NCBI GenBank assembly: GCA_030634125.1
Contig: DAOWBJ010000004.1
Location: 1-18,706 of the forward strand
Length of the DNA: 18,706 nucleotides
Direction: 5' to 3'
From: Victivallales bacterium
Lineage (GTDB): Bacteria > Verrucomicrobiota > Lentisphaeria > Victivallales > Victivallaceae
Positions 1-8,080 of the stretch are shown piece after piece (the stretch's first letter is position 1; every line of letters starts with the position of its first letter). The position numbers and the translations under genes were made by a program. The notes below the pieces were generated by a model. It saw only the letters and a program-made list of their open reading frames with translations, had not been told where the DNA came from and did not search any database.

Positions 1-638
1 AATTCTTTCAAATCTGAGATTTGGGATCTCAAAGGTTGAATTTCTTCAACTTCTATTTGATTTCTGGCATCTGCGTCACCTCGTGCGGCTTTCACCTTCT
101 CTTTTTCTTGCAATTCCGTGGATAATTTCTTAATTCTTTTCCTCAGAGTCGCGGATGATGCACCTTTTGACATTATTTCATCGTGAGTCATAGAATAAGT
201 GCGAAAACACAATAATTTTGCTGCTTTTGTGTACGAATCACGGAAAACCGGATCGGTTTCAAACTTTAATTTGGTTTCCGCACTGGTTTTTATCTCGATT
301 TCATTTTCTGGCGGTGGAGGAGGTGAAACCTGAGTATTATTCTGGTTTGTTGTGTCCGGTGGTGGTGGATCTTCCCCATGTTCTTCAGCGAATGCTGCTA
401 AAGCGGAATCAAACACATCTTCCTCGTTTTCGTCTGGGAATTTGTGAATATTGTGCATGATCCACGCGCCGAACAAAAAACCTTCGTTTTCTTCCGGATT
501 TGGTGAATCCGTGACCTCAATATCGTAATCCTCGATAGCTTCCGCGATCAGCCCCGCGATTTCTGTGCTGGGCTTTGATTCAGACAGTTTTTGTGCCACT
601 TCATCAGTGAGAAAGTTTTCTTCATACGTTATTTTCAT
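1..638 (-). CDS. Partial phage protein with proline-rich spacers and coiled-coil tail, function unknown
   Basis: This minus-strand reading frame stays open to the left edge of the window, so the C-terminus is missing. Two ATG codons stand in tandem (641 and 638). The second sits five bases after a GGAGG site at 644-648 and is preferred. The visible part of about 212 residues has an acidic N-terminal region, two proline runs (PPPP and PPPPP) near residues 95-120, then a segment around MTHDEIMSKGASSATLRKRI that could be a helix-turn-helix, and then a charged heptad-like stretch that looks like a coiled coil. A short stretch, TKLKFETD, resembles the I-K-I-K-F joints of the neighbouring 1034-residue protein. 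The gene begins about 12 bases after that protein's stop, so it belongs to the same late operon. I do not recognise a family; a structural or accessory virion role is inferred from position only. Confidence 0.75.
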   Translation of the reverse strand, partial: MKITYEENFLTDEVAQKLSESKPSTEIAGLIAEAIEDYDIEVTDSPNPEENEGFLFGAWIMHNIHKFPDENEEDVFDSALAAFAEEHGEDPPPPDTTNQNNTQVSPPPPPENEIEIKTSAETKLKFETDPVFRDSYTKAAKLLCFRTYSMTHDEIMSKGASSATLRKRIKKLSTELQEKEKVKAARGDADARNQIEVEEIQPLRSQISDLKE

Positions 639-652
639 CATTTCCTCCGGAT

Positions 653-3600
653 TTATTGTTCTTTTTCATCGTTTTTAATTATATCTTGTTTTTCTTTGAA
701 TTGTTTATTCGCTTTCAGGATATTCACGAAATTAATCATGATTCCCTGCACCTGCGCGGCTTTTAGACTGGAAATTTCGCCAGATTCTATCTGTTCAGCA
801 GCTTTTTGATTGGCTTCGATACTTTTATTCACCCATGTTTTGAATCTACCCTTAGCTTCTGGCAGAAGTTCCGCTAATTTCGACGCATTTGTATCAAATT
901 CGGCTTTGAAGGCACTTTCGCGAGCGGTAAGTCCAATACGCAGTTTTTTTAATCCTGCGAGCTGTGACAGCACCTTTTTTACTTTTTCTGACTTTTCAAC
1001 CGGTTTTGACGTGATTTCTTTCGGTTTTTCACCTTTTTTTTGCGCGCCGACGCCTATGGGTGTCGCTTTCCGCTCTGATGTCGTTGGCTGTGCAGAACCG
1101 CCCCTGCGCACTCTCCAGTGTCCTTCGACTGTCTTTCCGCGTCTCATATGCTCTTTTACCCAAATTTTGCCGGAATCAGCTTGAAATTTAATCTTTATGG
1201 TCGATTGCGTCAGTAATTTCTCACTTATTTTGTCCCAGGAGATAAATTCGATTGCTTTATCATCGATGTAGAAATCTGCGATAATTTTATTTGATGATCC
1301 TTCGGGTTGCTCCGAATTCTCGTTAATTTCATCGCAAGGTATATCATTTTCGTCTAAATATTTTTCGATCAACTCTTTATCGCCCCTGGTTGTCCAAATG
1401 ATTATTTTGTGTCCTTTTTCTTTCAATTCTTTGATTGTGTCAACAGCACCCGGTTTTACTGCACCGAATTTACTTTCACCTTTCCATTTGTCATATTCCG
1501 CGATAGTTCCGTCCAAATCGATGGCGATTGTGTCAAATTTTATTTTTATTGTCGATTTTGCTTTGAGGAATTCAAACTTTTCATACCCCGGGTTGTATTT
1601 CCCTGCTTTCTTACTCGCTTCCAGCTTTTCCTCAGCGATGTCAATCTTGCGTTGCGCTTTTGACCCTTTTTTCTTAGTGGTTTTGACTGACAACGCCGTT
1701 TCATGGAATCTTTTCTGATCGTTGTAAACACTGAATATTCTAAATATTTTATCAACAATAAATTGCGCGACGCCACCGCCGACATCCGGGATCGTTTGAG
1801 TCTCACCCGGAGGATTTTTCACCATTTCTTCGCCTCCAGTGATGCGACGCTGAACCCTTCGACCAGCCTTTGATATTTGTTCACCTTTTTTACTGAATTT
1901 TCCTTCTGAATCACGTTTATGCTTGGATTCATCGAAATCTCCTGCGAAATTAATTTTAATCACAGAATTAAATAATTCCTTTTGTATTCCTTCTGATATA
2001 GATTCCGCCATCCTGAATACCGGGCAATCGTGACCGAATATCTCGCATGATTTATCATCATTCTTTGATTTTAATGGAAATTCTTCAACAACTTGACCGT
2101 AAGCACAAAAACCTGTTTTATGACACGGTTTTATTACTTTTTCTGGTTTAGTTTCATCTGAGAACTTCATTTCGTCATATTCGTCTCGTTCTAAAACTGC
2201 ATCGAACCACGCCCCGAAATTAATCTTTATTACAGAATTAAACATCGCGACCTCTTTTTTTTCCGCCAAAGGCGCGCTTGTTTCGATAATTTCAGCGAAT
2301 GTTTTCGGTTCCACCCCCAATAAACCACCTGAGAAGTGAGTTTCGGCGACACTGTTCTTAATCAGGTTTTTAACATAGTTTTTCACTGATGTCGGCTTAT
2401 TCTCATACTTTTCATACTTTTTTATGAACGCTTCGACTTCCGGGCTGGGCTTTACCTTTTCTTCGAATAATTCCGCTTGCTCGGTGTAATGTTGATACGA
2501 ATTATAGTCGCGACCTGTAATATTCACGGAATAAAAGTCCAGTGAATCTTCAATGAGCTTAGAAATGTTGAAATCTTTAGAAATTTTACCTTTTTTTTGC
2601 TTTTGTGATAAATCAATGAGTACTGGTAACATCGATTCGAACGTTCGATATTGTTTCGGACTCATATTTTCGAGAGTTTCGGGTTTTCCAAGTGCATTAA
2701 TCAACATTATGCGTTTAATCAGCGCTTTTCCTGAATCCGTGATCTTATTTGTCGTCTGATTGATGAATGTCTGCTGATCTTTGACCGGAATATTGTTGCG
2801 GATGAAATCAGTGATGTTTTTCTGCTCTAATATTCTGGACATGCTTGTTTCGTCAGCATCGCGGATCTCATTCATCAAAGTATCGGGTAAATTGTTTGCG
2901 AATGCCGCGGCTTCACGGATTTCTGAGCGGGACGCACCTATTTTAGCGTTTGCAGCGATACCGAAGTCAACAGCTTCTTTACTCGAGGAGTCTATATCGA
3001 TAATCCTTGTTAATACCGGGAATTCATAGTCTTTTAAATCAGTTTTCTTGAATCCGTATCGAATCGCCTGTCTTTTTAACTTTTCTCGGTATTTTTCCGC
3101 GGAATTCGGGAAGTCTGACCTCGTTAGCTTCAATCCCATTGTTCGACCGTTGCCAGATAGCACTATCCCGTCTGTTGTTACAATCGGCGGTCCTTCCGCG
3201 GCGGAAACAGCTTCACTGAGCATAAAAGCGGGATCAATTTTCGCTGCGATGTCAATAACTTTGGATTGTTCGGCTTTTTTCGTGTAATCTCGGTCTTGAA
3301 TGCCTTCCGGGAAGCGCGAATCTGCGCCGAATTGCTTCCCGGGTTGATGCGACGTGATTAAATCCGACAATTCTGCGATCGCATAAGTAATTTCGTAGTC
3401 TGATTTCTCTGTAACGCCAGGCGGATGTTTATATTCGCCCTTTTTTCCACCCAAAGCTTTTAATTCTATGTCTAGGGGTTCGCCACCGAGCTTTTCTTTC
3501 CCAAACAGGTTAATCATGATCGATTTATAATTCTCAAGCAGTTTTAAGTTTACTTCTGGTTTAATTACTGTTGTTTTTGGTGTTTTTTGATTAATTTGTT

Positions 3601-3757
3601 GATTATTTTGATTAATTTTCGACCCACCGCGGGATTTTCTGCAAAAACCAGCAACTTCTTTACCGCGTCTGTAATGTGGCTTAACCCAATGCGATCCTTG
3701 CGTGCATTGTTGTGTTGCATCGGCGGTGAAAGTTATAATGATTGCTGGTTGTATCAT
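653..3757 (-). CDS. Multidomain polyvalent-type phage protein: DdrB-like ParB, four-Cys module, HAD-like domain and duplicated RGG modules
   Basis: A 1034-residue protein built of modules. Residues 1-49 hold a small module (WVKPHYRRGK then KSRGGS) that recurs at 851-898 (WVKEHMRRGK then RVRRGGS). Residues about 75-300 match the DdrB-like ParB domain known from phage and plasmid proteins (ITSHQPG, then PIVTTDGIVLSGNGRTMGL with GNGR at 202-205). Residues 545-578 have four cysteines (C545, C551, C571, C578). Residues 612-627 have the KRDSEGKFSKKG motif seen in phage head-morphogenesis proteins. Residues 741-848 form a HAD-like domain: DLDGT with D747 and D749, T789/T790, K824 and the IDD acid pair D832/D833. 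The joints MFNSVIKINF (505), LFNSVIKINF (595), STIKIKF (735) and STIKIKF (852) are nearly identical. Start and upstream stop overlap as TAATG, with GGAGG upstream, so translation is probably coupled. The domain mix resembles polyvalent proteins delivered with phage DNA; phosphatase or nuclease activity is inferred, not shown. Confidence 0.85.
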   Translation of the reverse strand: MIQPAIIITFTADATQQCTQGSHWVKPHYRRGKEVAGFCRKSRGGSKINQNNQQINQKTPKTTVIKPEVNLKLLENYKSIMINLFGKEKLGGEPLDIELKALGGKKGEYKHPPGVTEKSDYEITYAIAELSDLITSHQPGKQFGADSRFPEGIQDRDYTKKAEQSKVIDIAAKIDPAFMLSEAVSAAEGPPIVTTDGIVLSGNGRTMGLKLTRSDFPNSAEKYREKLKRQAIRYGFKKTDLKDYEFPVLTRIIDIDSSSKEAVDFGIAANAKIGASRSEIREAAAFANNLPDTLMNEIRDADETSMSRILEQKNITDFIRNNIPVKDQQTFINQTTNKITDSGKALIKRIMLINALGKPETLENMSPKQYRTFESMLPVLIDLSQKQKKGKISKDFNISKLIEDSLDFYSVNITGRDYNSYQHYTEQAELFEEKVKPSPEVEAFIKKYEKYENKPTSVKNYVKNLIKNSVAETHFSGGLLGVEPKTFAEIIETSAPLAEKKEVAMFNSVIKINFGAWFDAVLERDEYDEMKFSDETKPEKVIKPCHKTGFCAYGQVVEEFPLKSKNDDKSCEIFGHDCPVFRMAESISEGIQKELFNSVIKINFAGDFDESKHKRDSEGKFSKKGEQISKAGRRVQRRITGGEEMVKNPPGETQTIPDVGGGVAQFIVDKIFRIFSVYNDQKRFHETALSVKTTKKKGSKAQRKIDIAEEKLEASKKAGKYNPGYEKFEFLKAKSTIKIKFDTIAIDLDGTIAEYDKWKGESKFGAVKPGAVDTIKELKEKGHKIIIWTTRGDKELIEKYLDENDIPCDEINENSEQPEGSSNKIIADFYIDDKAIEFISWDKISEKLLTQSTIKIKFQADSGKIWVKEHMRRGKTVEGHWRVRRGGSAQPTTSERKATPIGVGAQKKGEKPKEITSKPVEKSEKVKKVLSQLAGLKKLRIGLTARESAFKAEFDTNASKLAELLPEAKGRFKTWVNKSIEANQKAAEQIESGEISSLKAAQVQGIMINFVNILKANKQFKEKQDIIKNDEKEQ
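1184..2236 (-). repeat. Four dispersed copies of a short coding repeat (S-V/T-I-K-I-N/K-F)
   Basis: Inside the 1034-residue gene a repeat of about 21 bases occurs at 1184-1204, 1535-1555, 1946-1966 and 2216-2236. The two left copies encode STIKIKF and the two right copies encode SVIKINF. The right copies are similar at DNA level over about 30 bases, including the flanking AGAATTAAA. Each copy falls at an apparent domain boundary: before the four-Cys module, before the KRDSEGKF module, directly before the HAD-like domain and directly before the second RGG module. A related stretch (IIITF) follows the start codon. The pattern fits fusion of several once separate genes with similar N-termini, or a repeated linker or processing site. 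Confidence 0.8.
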
Positions 3758-4254
3758 TATGTTGCATCCTCCAGCTTAAATGTGTCTGATCCACGAATAA
3801 AACAGAAAAAATGCACCGGATAATAAACATCCCCGCGTAATTCTAAAGGTATTTCACCGTTTACTATCCCAAATGCTTTTGATACCGTTACTTTCTTCCC
3901 TGGCACGACAACCGGCTGAATTATCAGGCTTTTTGCAAATGTCGAGGTATCTATACGTGTACCGACCTTTAAGTTATTATTTGGTATTGTTACTGTTGTA
4001 CCTGATCCTAAAAGTGAGAAACCGGCACTGATTACACCGGCATCGCTATAAACTTGCAACATCATTGTGATAACTCTTACGGTCATACCGCCCCAGTAAG
4101 CGTTCAGGACTTCTTCTCCGCCTTCTTCACCAAGTTGTATGTGAATTTTTGGTGTCATGCGAATACGAACCCCGCGTAAAGTGTGTCCGATGATATTCCC
4201 ACCGAAAGAGACTTCGCACGCCTGTCTCATTGTTTTTTCATGATCGAACGCCAT
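3757..4254 (-). CDS. Virion structural protein, tail-tube-like candidate
   Basis: A 165-residue protein rich in alternating hydrophobic residues and glycine, without signal peptide or membrane segment, consistent with a small beta-sandwich or beta-barrel virion protein. The segment VRIRMTPKIHIQLG followed by EEGGEEVLNAYWGGM looks like the core of tail-tube or neck proteins, but I cannot assign a family with certainty. The start ATG lies about nine bases after an AAGGAG site. The stop TAA overlaps the ATG of the next gene in the pattern TAATG. It stands between a large structural protein upstream and the polyvalent-type protein downstream, where tail-tube or head-tail joining genes are often found. 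Head-tail stopper or baseplate hub accessory are other possibilities. Confidence 0.6.
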   Translation of the reverse strand: MAFDHEKTMRQACEVSFGGNIIGHTLRGVRIRMTPKIHIQLGEEGGEEVLNAYWGGMTVRVITMMLQVYSDAGVISAGFSLLGSGTTVTIPNNNLKVGTRIDTSTFAKSLIIQPVVVPGKKVTVSKAFGIVNGEIPLELRGDVYYPVHFFCFIRGSDTFKLEDAT

Positions 4255-4267
4255 CTTTTATGTCTCC

Positions 4268-5593
4268 TTATGGGTCTGTGATTGTTTCACCGCCTGCGTT
4301 ATTACTTGCCAGAGAAATTCCGTATGCTTTGAACGCTGCCACGAATCTTTTCTGGATTGTACCGGCGTCGAGCGCTGTATCCGTTGCTGTCCAGGTGTCG
4401 CCTTCGTATGGGTCTGCGCCAGCTTTTTCGCGTCGCCCGCGCGCTTCTGTCGCGCCAGCAATGAAATTCAAGTAAGAATTCTCGATTAACGGCATTTTCA
4501 CAAAATGCGCATCGTCAATATAGACGAAATCCAAGTTATAATTAGCAATTTCGATGCTGAATATTAACGGAGTCGCCACTGCATCGCTGTAATAACTCAC
4601 TAAAGTTAAAGTGTGGAAGGCTGCATCGGCGGCAGCGGCGACCGTGGTGGAATTTCCGCCAACCGTCATGATAATATCAGATGTATCGCCGGCGTTTGCG
4701 TATTTATACCGCAAAATTCCTAAATATGGTGTCCTTGACGTGTCCATTTTAACGATTTGAGATATATTTTCGTTTCCTGAGAATTTTGCTGATGTAAACG
4801 TTCCAGTTTGCGCGGCAGTCTTGATAGTTCCTTGATTAGCGCGAAAACAATTTGCGGATGCTGTTTCTCGCGTAACGTTTGCCGGTGTTGTGTGTTCCCA
4901 CGACGCGAATTCACCCGAAGTTGAATTATATGACTTGAATCCTGCATTCTTAAGCTGATTCGCGCCACCGTCTCGACCGTACAACGAATTTGTTGAAGTT
5001 AATATATTTTCGCCTAAACTGGTAACGTCAAGATTGTCAAACGGTGCTTTTGTTGTGGATTGCACGGTAATTGCATCGTTCCCGTAATCCGCTCCTTGAG
5101 AGAACGCGACGACGACCTCAGCTTTAATCGCGTGCGCTTTTCTGCCAGTTTCGATCGGATATCCTAGATAATCAGTATTATGTCGAACAACCGTCATGTC
5201 ACCAGTATTTCCCGCCTTTGCGGCGAACGCGGCGCGAGTAAAAGCGCGAGAATTTAATGATTGTGCATTGTTGTGCATGTAGGTCGCGATCTGTTCGATC
5301 ATTTCATTCTCGGAACTCTCAGTTATGTTCATCGCGCGTGCTAATTCCTTGAAATATAAGCTGAATAACGTGTTTGCTTGCGGTTCTACTGATATCAGAG
5401 TTTTTCTCAGGTTTTTTACTGTGTTTAAGACCTCAGCAGGAAAATTTGTCTCCATATTTAACTGAAATGCGTTTAGAAGATCACTCCCGTTTGTGCCGTC
5501 AGTGATACAAGCATCTTCCCACCACTCCAAGAAAGAAACAACCTTCTTAATTTGAGTCCAAACTTCGGTTTCAGTTGGATTTATTGCTGCCAT
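4268..5593 (-). CDS. Virion structural protein with central carbohydrate-binding-like jelly-roll
   Basis: A 441-residue protein whose ATG follows an AGGAG site at good spacing. Residues 1-125 are mainly helical. Residues about 215-364 show the layout of a family 4/9-type carbohydrate-binding module: an N-terminal NAGFKSYN, then GEFASWEH, ISQIVKMDTSRTPYLGILRYKY in the middle (ISQIV...YLGIL), and the terminal strand LDFVYIDDAHF typical of these beta-sandwiches. The remaining C-terminal part (365-441) is small and polar, with GATEARGRREKAGADPYEGD. The gene lies between the head-tail connector candidate and the tail-tube-like gene. It could be a sheath-like, neck or decoration protein that displays a sugar-binding domain. 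The domain call rests on pattern only; the flanking parts are unrecognised. Confidence 0.65.
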   Translation of the reverse strand: MAAINPTETEVWTQIKKVVSFLEWWEDACITDGTNGSDLLNAFQLNMETNFPAEVLNTVKNLRKTLISVEPQANTLFSLYFKELARAMNITESSENEMIEQIATYMHNNAQSLNSRAFTRAAFAAKAGNTGDMTVVRHNTDYLGYPIETGRKAHAIKAEVVVAFSQGADYGNDAITVQSTTKAPFDNLDVTSLGENILTSTNSLYGRDGGANQLKNAGFKSYNSTSGEFASWEHTTPANVTRETASANCFRANQGTIKTAAQTGTFTSAKFSGNENISQIVKMDTSRTPYLGILRYKYANAGDTSDIIMTVGGNSTTVAAAADAAFHTLTLVSYYSDAVATPLIFSIEIANYNLDFVYIDDAHFVKMPLIENSYLNFIAGATEARGRREKAGADPYEGDTWTATDTALDAGTIQKRFVAAFKAYGISLASNNAGGETITDP

Positions 5594-5610
5594 TTTGCTC
5601 TCCTAAACGT

Positions 5611-5751
5611 TTATGAATTCTGCGGCGGTTTTGCTGGTTTCCCAGTATTGTTTTCATCGGGTTTTTTCGGAACTACGTCTTGTTTTGGTGAACTGCGCGT
5701 CTGATTTACTCTGACTGGCGATTCATATTTATCAAATTGGTTATCAGCCAT
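5611..5751 (-). CDS. Small proline/lysine-rich protein, 46 residues
   Basis: A short frame fills the space between two structural genes. It starts at ATG 5751, about six bases after AAGGA, and stops with TAA at 5611-5613, 17 bases before the next ATG. The product begins MADNQFDKYESPVRVNQ and continues as a hydrophilic chain rich in Pro, Lys, Asn and Gln (PKKPDENNTGKPAKPPQNS) with no predicted fold. The good ribosome site, lack of overlap and tight packing argue that it is translated. It may be a disordered virion or assembly factor; function unknown. Confidence 0.6.
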   Translation of the reverse strand: MADNQFDKYESPVRVNQTRSSPKQDVVPKKPDENNTGKPAKPPQNS

Positions 5752-5759
5752 GACATTCC

Positions 5760-6236
5760 TTAGCTTCTGTAAGGCGAACTAGGGTCAACATAAGGAGAAA
5801 TATCGCTTGTTAAATCAGATGCGTCAATTTGTGATTTAGATGTTTTGTATCCTTTATTATCTTGCGGTCGATTATCGCTCGCATGAGCTTTATTAGTTGA
5901 AACAATGGTATTTCCACGAATTAAGAAGTTTTCAATGGCATTATCAAGTAGTCTTTCATAATCGAGCATCATCTCTGTGTTTTGTGCATATTGATATAAT
6001 TTATACATTGTAAAAGATACGATTATGTTTATTTCCGCATCTTCTCTGTCTTCAACACCATAAGTGCAGCCTGTCATTATCTGGAATTCCTGAATTCCGT
6101 CTGAACATGCGGCGTTAAGTGTCACTTCTTTGATGATAGACCAGTTTTCATCACCTTGATTCGTTAAATCACCCAACAAATCTTCAGAAAACCGGGCTTT
6201 CATCGCAGCGTTAATTGTTGGTATATCTACTGCCAT
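5760..6236 (-). CDS. Head-tail connector / head-completion candidate
   Basis: A 158-residue protein. ATG 6236 is chosen because GAGG stands five bases before it, whereas a GTG six bases upstream overlaps that ribosome site. The core reads NAACSDGIQEFQIMTG followed by a helical region (IVSFTMYKLYQYAQ, MMLDYERLLDNAIENF), a plan shared with small helical connector proteins (gp6-like/DUF1320-like) that bind below the portal. The C-terminal 40 residues are polar and probably disordered, ending in SPYVDPSSPYRS. Its position after the capsid and zinc-binding genes and before the structural genes supports a head-completion role. Family assignment is tentative. Confidence 0.55.
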   Translation of the reverse strand: MAVDIPTINAAMKARFSEDLLGDLTNQGDENWSIIKEVTLNAACSDGIQEFQIMTGCTYGVEDREDAEINIIVSFTMYKLYQYAQNTEMMLDYERLLDNAIENFLIRGNTIVSTNKAHASDNRPQDNKGYKTSKSQIDASDLTSDISPYVDPSSPYRS

Positions 6237-6268
6237 TTTCACCTCAATTATTCGTATAAACTAAGGTT

Positions 6269-6838
6269 TTAACTCTTTTTTTGATTCTTGATCTTTGGTT
6301 TCCGTTTTTTATCTGGTTTTTCCGGTGGTTTTTCTTTCGATTCGGCTTTTACCTGCTTTGTTATTGCCTTAATCTCTGATTTTTCCGAAAATCGCTTCAG
6401 GATTATGTTTTCTGGGAACGGATACTGTGAAATGGCTTTTATTATTTCCCGCATTTCCGCGTCTGTTTTTTCAAAGACTTCTCGACGCTTAAATTGCTGG
6501 AATTCTATCGCGCGACCTTGTTTTCGACACTTTGGACACACTGTTGAATCATTATTCAACGGAAGATAATAAAATTTATGGCGGATATGTTCGATGGCAC
6601 CGTTAGGATAAGGTTTCTTTTCAATCCTATCACAATCGCGATTCCCGCACAAATGCCTGTTCACAGGTAAGAACTTGTGAACTTCCAGCACAATCCGGGA
6701 ATCGTCAACTGTTTTTTCGGTTTTTATGCCTGTAATTTGATCGATGAATTCTCTTTTCCTTTTGATTTTTAGTGTTAGTTCGGTCATATCTTTGGGGCTT
6801 TCGTCCGCAAGATATATCTCATAAAGTTTTTTAGTCAT
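6269..6838 (-). CDS. Zinc-binding protein between capsid and connector genes
   Basis: A 189-residue basic protein. Four cysteines in two pairs (C64-x4-C69 and C101-x2-C104), separated by about 31 residues with several histidines, look like a zinc ribbon. The middle reads HKFYYLPLNNDSTVCPKCR. The C-terminal 35 residues are almost all Lys, Glu and Pro (ESKEKPPEKPDKKRKPKIK), a disordered basic tail that could touch DNA. The ATG follows GAGG by five bases. The gene sits directly downstream of the major capsid gene. A zinc-ribbon head-joining or DNA-contacting virion protein is possible; I do not recognise a named family. Confidence 0.6.
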   Translation of the reverse strand: MTKKLYEIYLADESPKDMTELTLKIKRKREFIDQITGIKTEKTVDDSRIVLEVHKFLPVNRHLCGNRDCDRIEKKPYPNGAIEHIRHKFYYLPLNNDSTVCPKCRKQGRAIEFQQFKRREVFEKTDAEMREIIKAISQYPFPENIILKRFSEKSEIKAITKQVKAESKEKPPEKPDKKRKPKIKNQKKS

Positions 6839-6897
6839 TTCAACCTCGCTTAGAATGTTTTTTGTTTTTTAGCTTAATTCTTCTCGAATTGCATCTT

Positions 6898-8031
6898 TTA
6901 TGCCATTGTCGCTTTACCTGTGCCGTGACTTTCGCCTGCGTTTGCTTCGGCATTCCACCAGAGCAACATTTCCCAAAATTCGCGTTTCCTTGCAACTTCT
7001 GAATTCGGATCTGAAGTCAGCAAGCGCATTGTTGATTTGTTTCCGTTGGATCTTTCGATTGTAACGTCTTTCCCACCGTATTTCATCTTTCTGTGGTTCA
7101 AATATAGTGGGGCGCGTCTGTTAGGACCACGAGAAGCCAGGAACAAATAGCAAAAACCCGACGCCAAGTAAGGCGCTTGGTGTACTTCCACCTGGAATTT
7201 CTTTGGTAGTTCGTTAGATACTGTGACGTTTCCAGCTGCTTTTGTATCCCATGAAATCAGGTTCTCACTCAAGAATTCAAACCATTGATCCATGTAAGCG
7301 TCGGGACTCAACACAACGATTTTGGGCTTTGAAGTTTCTGCTGGACCAAATACCGGACGACCATCTGGAAGACGCTCCTCGATGCACCCGCGATAGAATT
7401 CCTTAAGCATTTGACGGAATCCCGCGTTTGAGACCGCGTAAGGTCCCGTGTACATATTCCCGGCGTATTGCGCGGCAATATTCCCTTTGTAACCGCCACC
7501 AGGATCAGATGTTGCTTTGCCAACATGAAATACAGACGTGGAATTTGAAAATAGGTTAATTCCGTTGGGCGCTGTCAGTTTAAGATGTGGACCTGCCTTT
7601 GCAGACACGCTACCTTCCAGGATTGATTTGATCGTAACGTTGAATTTGTGGTAGTTATACCAGTCAATCAGATAGTTCGTCATATCACCCGGAATGTCTT
7701 CTGGAACATCGTTCAAGTCTTCGATCGTGAACCCTTTTCCGTGTTGGTATTTGTCATCGTAATAAATGTCTGACTTGTAACCAAGTCCGGAAACATCACC
7801 GGTTTCATTCGGTGCTTTGTAAGCGGGTTCTGACTCAGAATAAGGCACTTTGAATGTTTTAAACGGTGTATCGTAAACATCCTCTTTTAAGACTGTCTCA
7901 GGAAGTTCGAATTCACCACCGAGTAAAAGAGCTTTGTTAAACTCATCTTCACACTCGATTAAGAGTTCCGGCACAAGCGATACGGCGTCCGAATGCAGGA
8001 TTCCTGGACCTTGAGCTGTTTCAAGCGTCAT
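6898..8031 (-). CDS. Major capsid protein, Mu gpT-like
   Basis: A 377-residue protein with the size and layout of a HK97-fold major capsid protein. The N-terminal region (ELLIECEDEFNKALLL) is helical, followed by the long extended segment DTPFKTFKVPYSESEPAYK, a helix (FTIEDLNDVPEDI), a spine-helix-like region (SNAGFRQMLKEFYRGCI) and the C-terminal strands PKIVVLSPDAYMDQWFEFL and LPKKFQVEVHQAPYL. This order resembles the gpT family of Mu-like phages, and the upstream genes (portal, protease candidate, decoration protein) fit. A strong AAGGAG site precedes the ATG, consistent with high expression, and a hairpin lies just upstream in the transcript. The family call is by pattern; the role as main shell protein is well supported by context. 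Confidence 0.7.
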   Translation of the reverse strand: MTLETAQGPGILHSDAVSLVPELLIECEDEFNKALLLGGEFELPETVLKEDVYDTPFKTFKVPYSESEPAYKAPNETGDVSGLGYKSDIYYDDKYQHGKGFTIEDLNDVPEDIPGDMTNYLIDWYNYHKFNVTIKSILEGSVSAKAGPHLKLTAPNGINLFSNSTSVFHVGKATSDPGGGYKGNIAAQYAGNMYTGPYAVSNAGFRQMLKEFYRGCIEERLPDGRPVFGPAETSKPKIVVLSPDAYMDQWFEFLSENLISWDTKAAGNVTVSNELPKKFQVEVHQAPYLASGFCYLFLASRGPNRRAPLYLNHRKMKYGGKDVTIERSNGNKSTMRLLTSDPNSEVARKREFWEMLLWWNAEANAGESHGTGKATMA

Positions 8032-8080
8032 TGTATTCTCCTTTTATAAAAAAAGTTCATGGTCTGTTTATTTTAACAAG

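Noticed and set aside
6237..6242. In-frame GTG start for the connector candidate
   Set aside because: It lies within the GAGG ribosome site that serves ATG 6236.
6880..6896. Small hairpin AATTC/GAATT after the capsid gene as terminator
   Set aside because: Five weak pairs and no real uridine run; the operon appears to continue through it.
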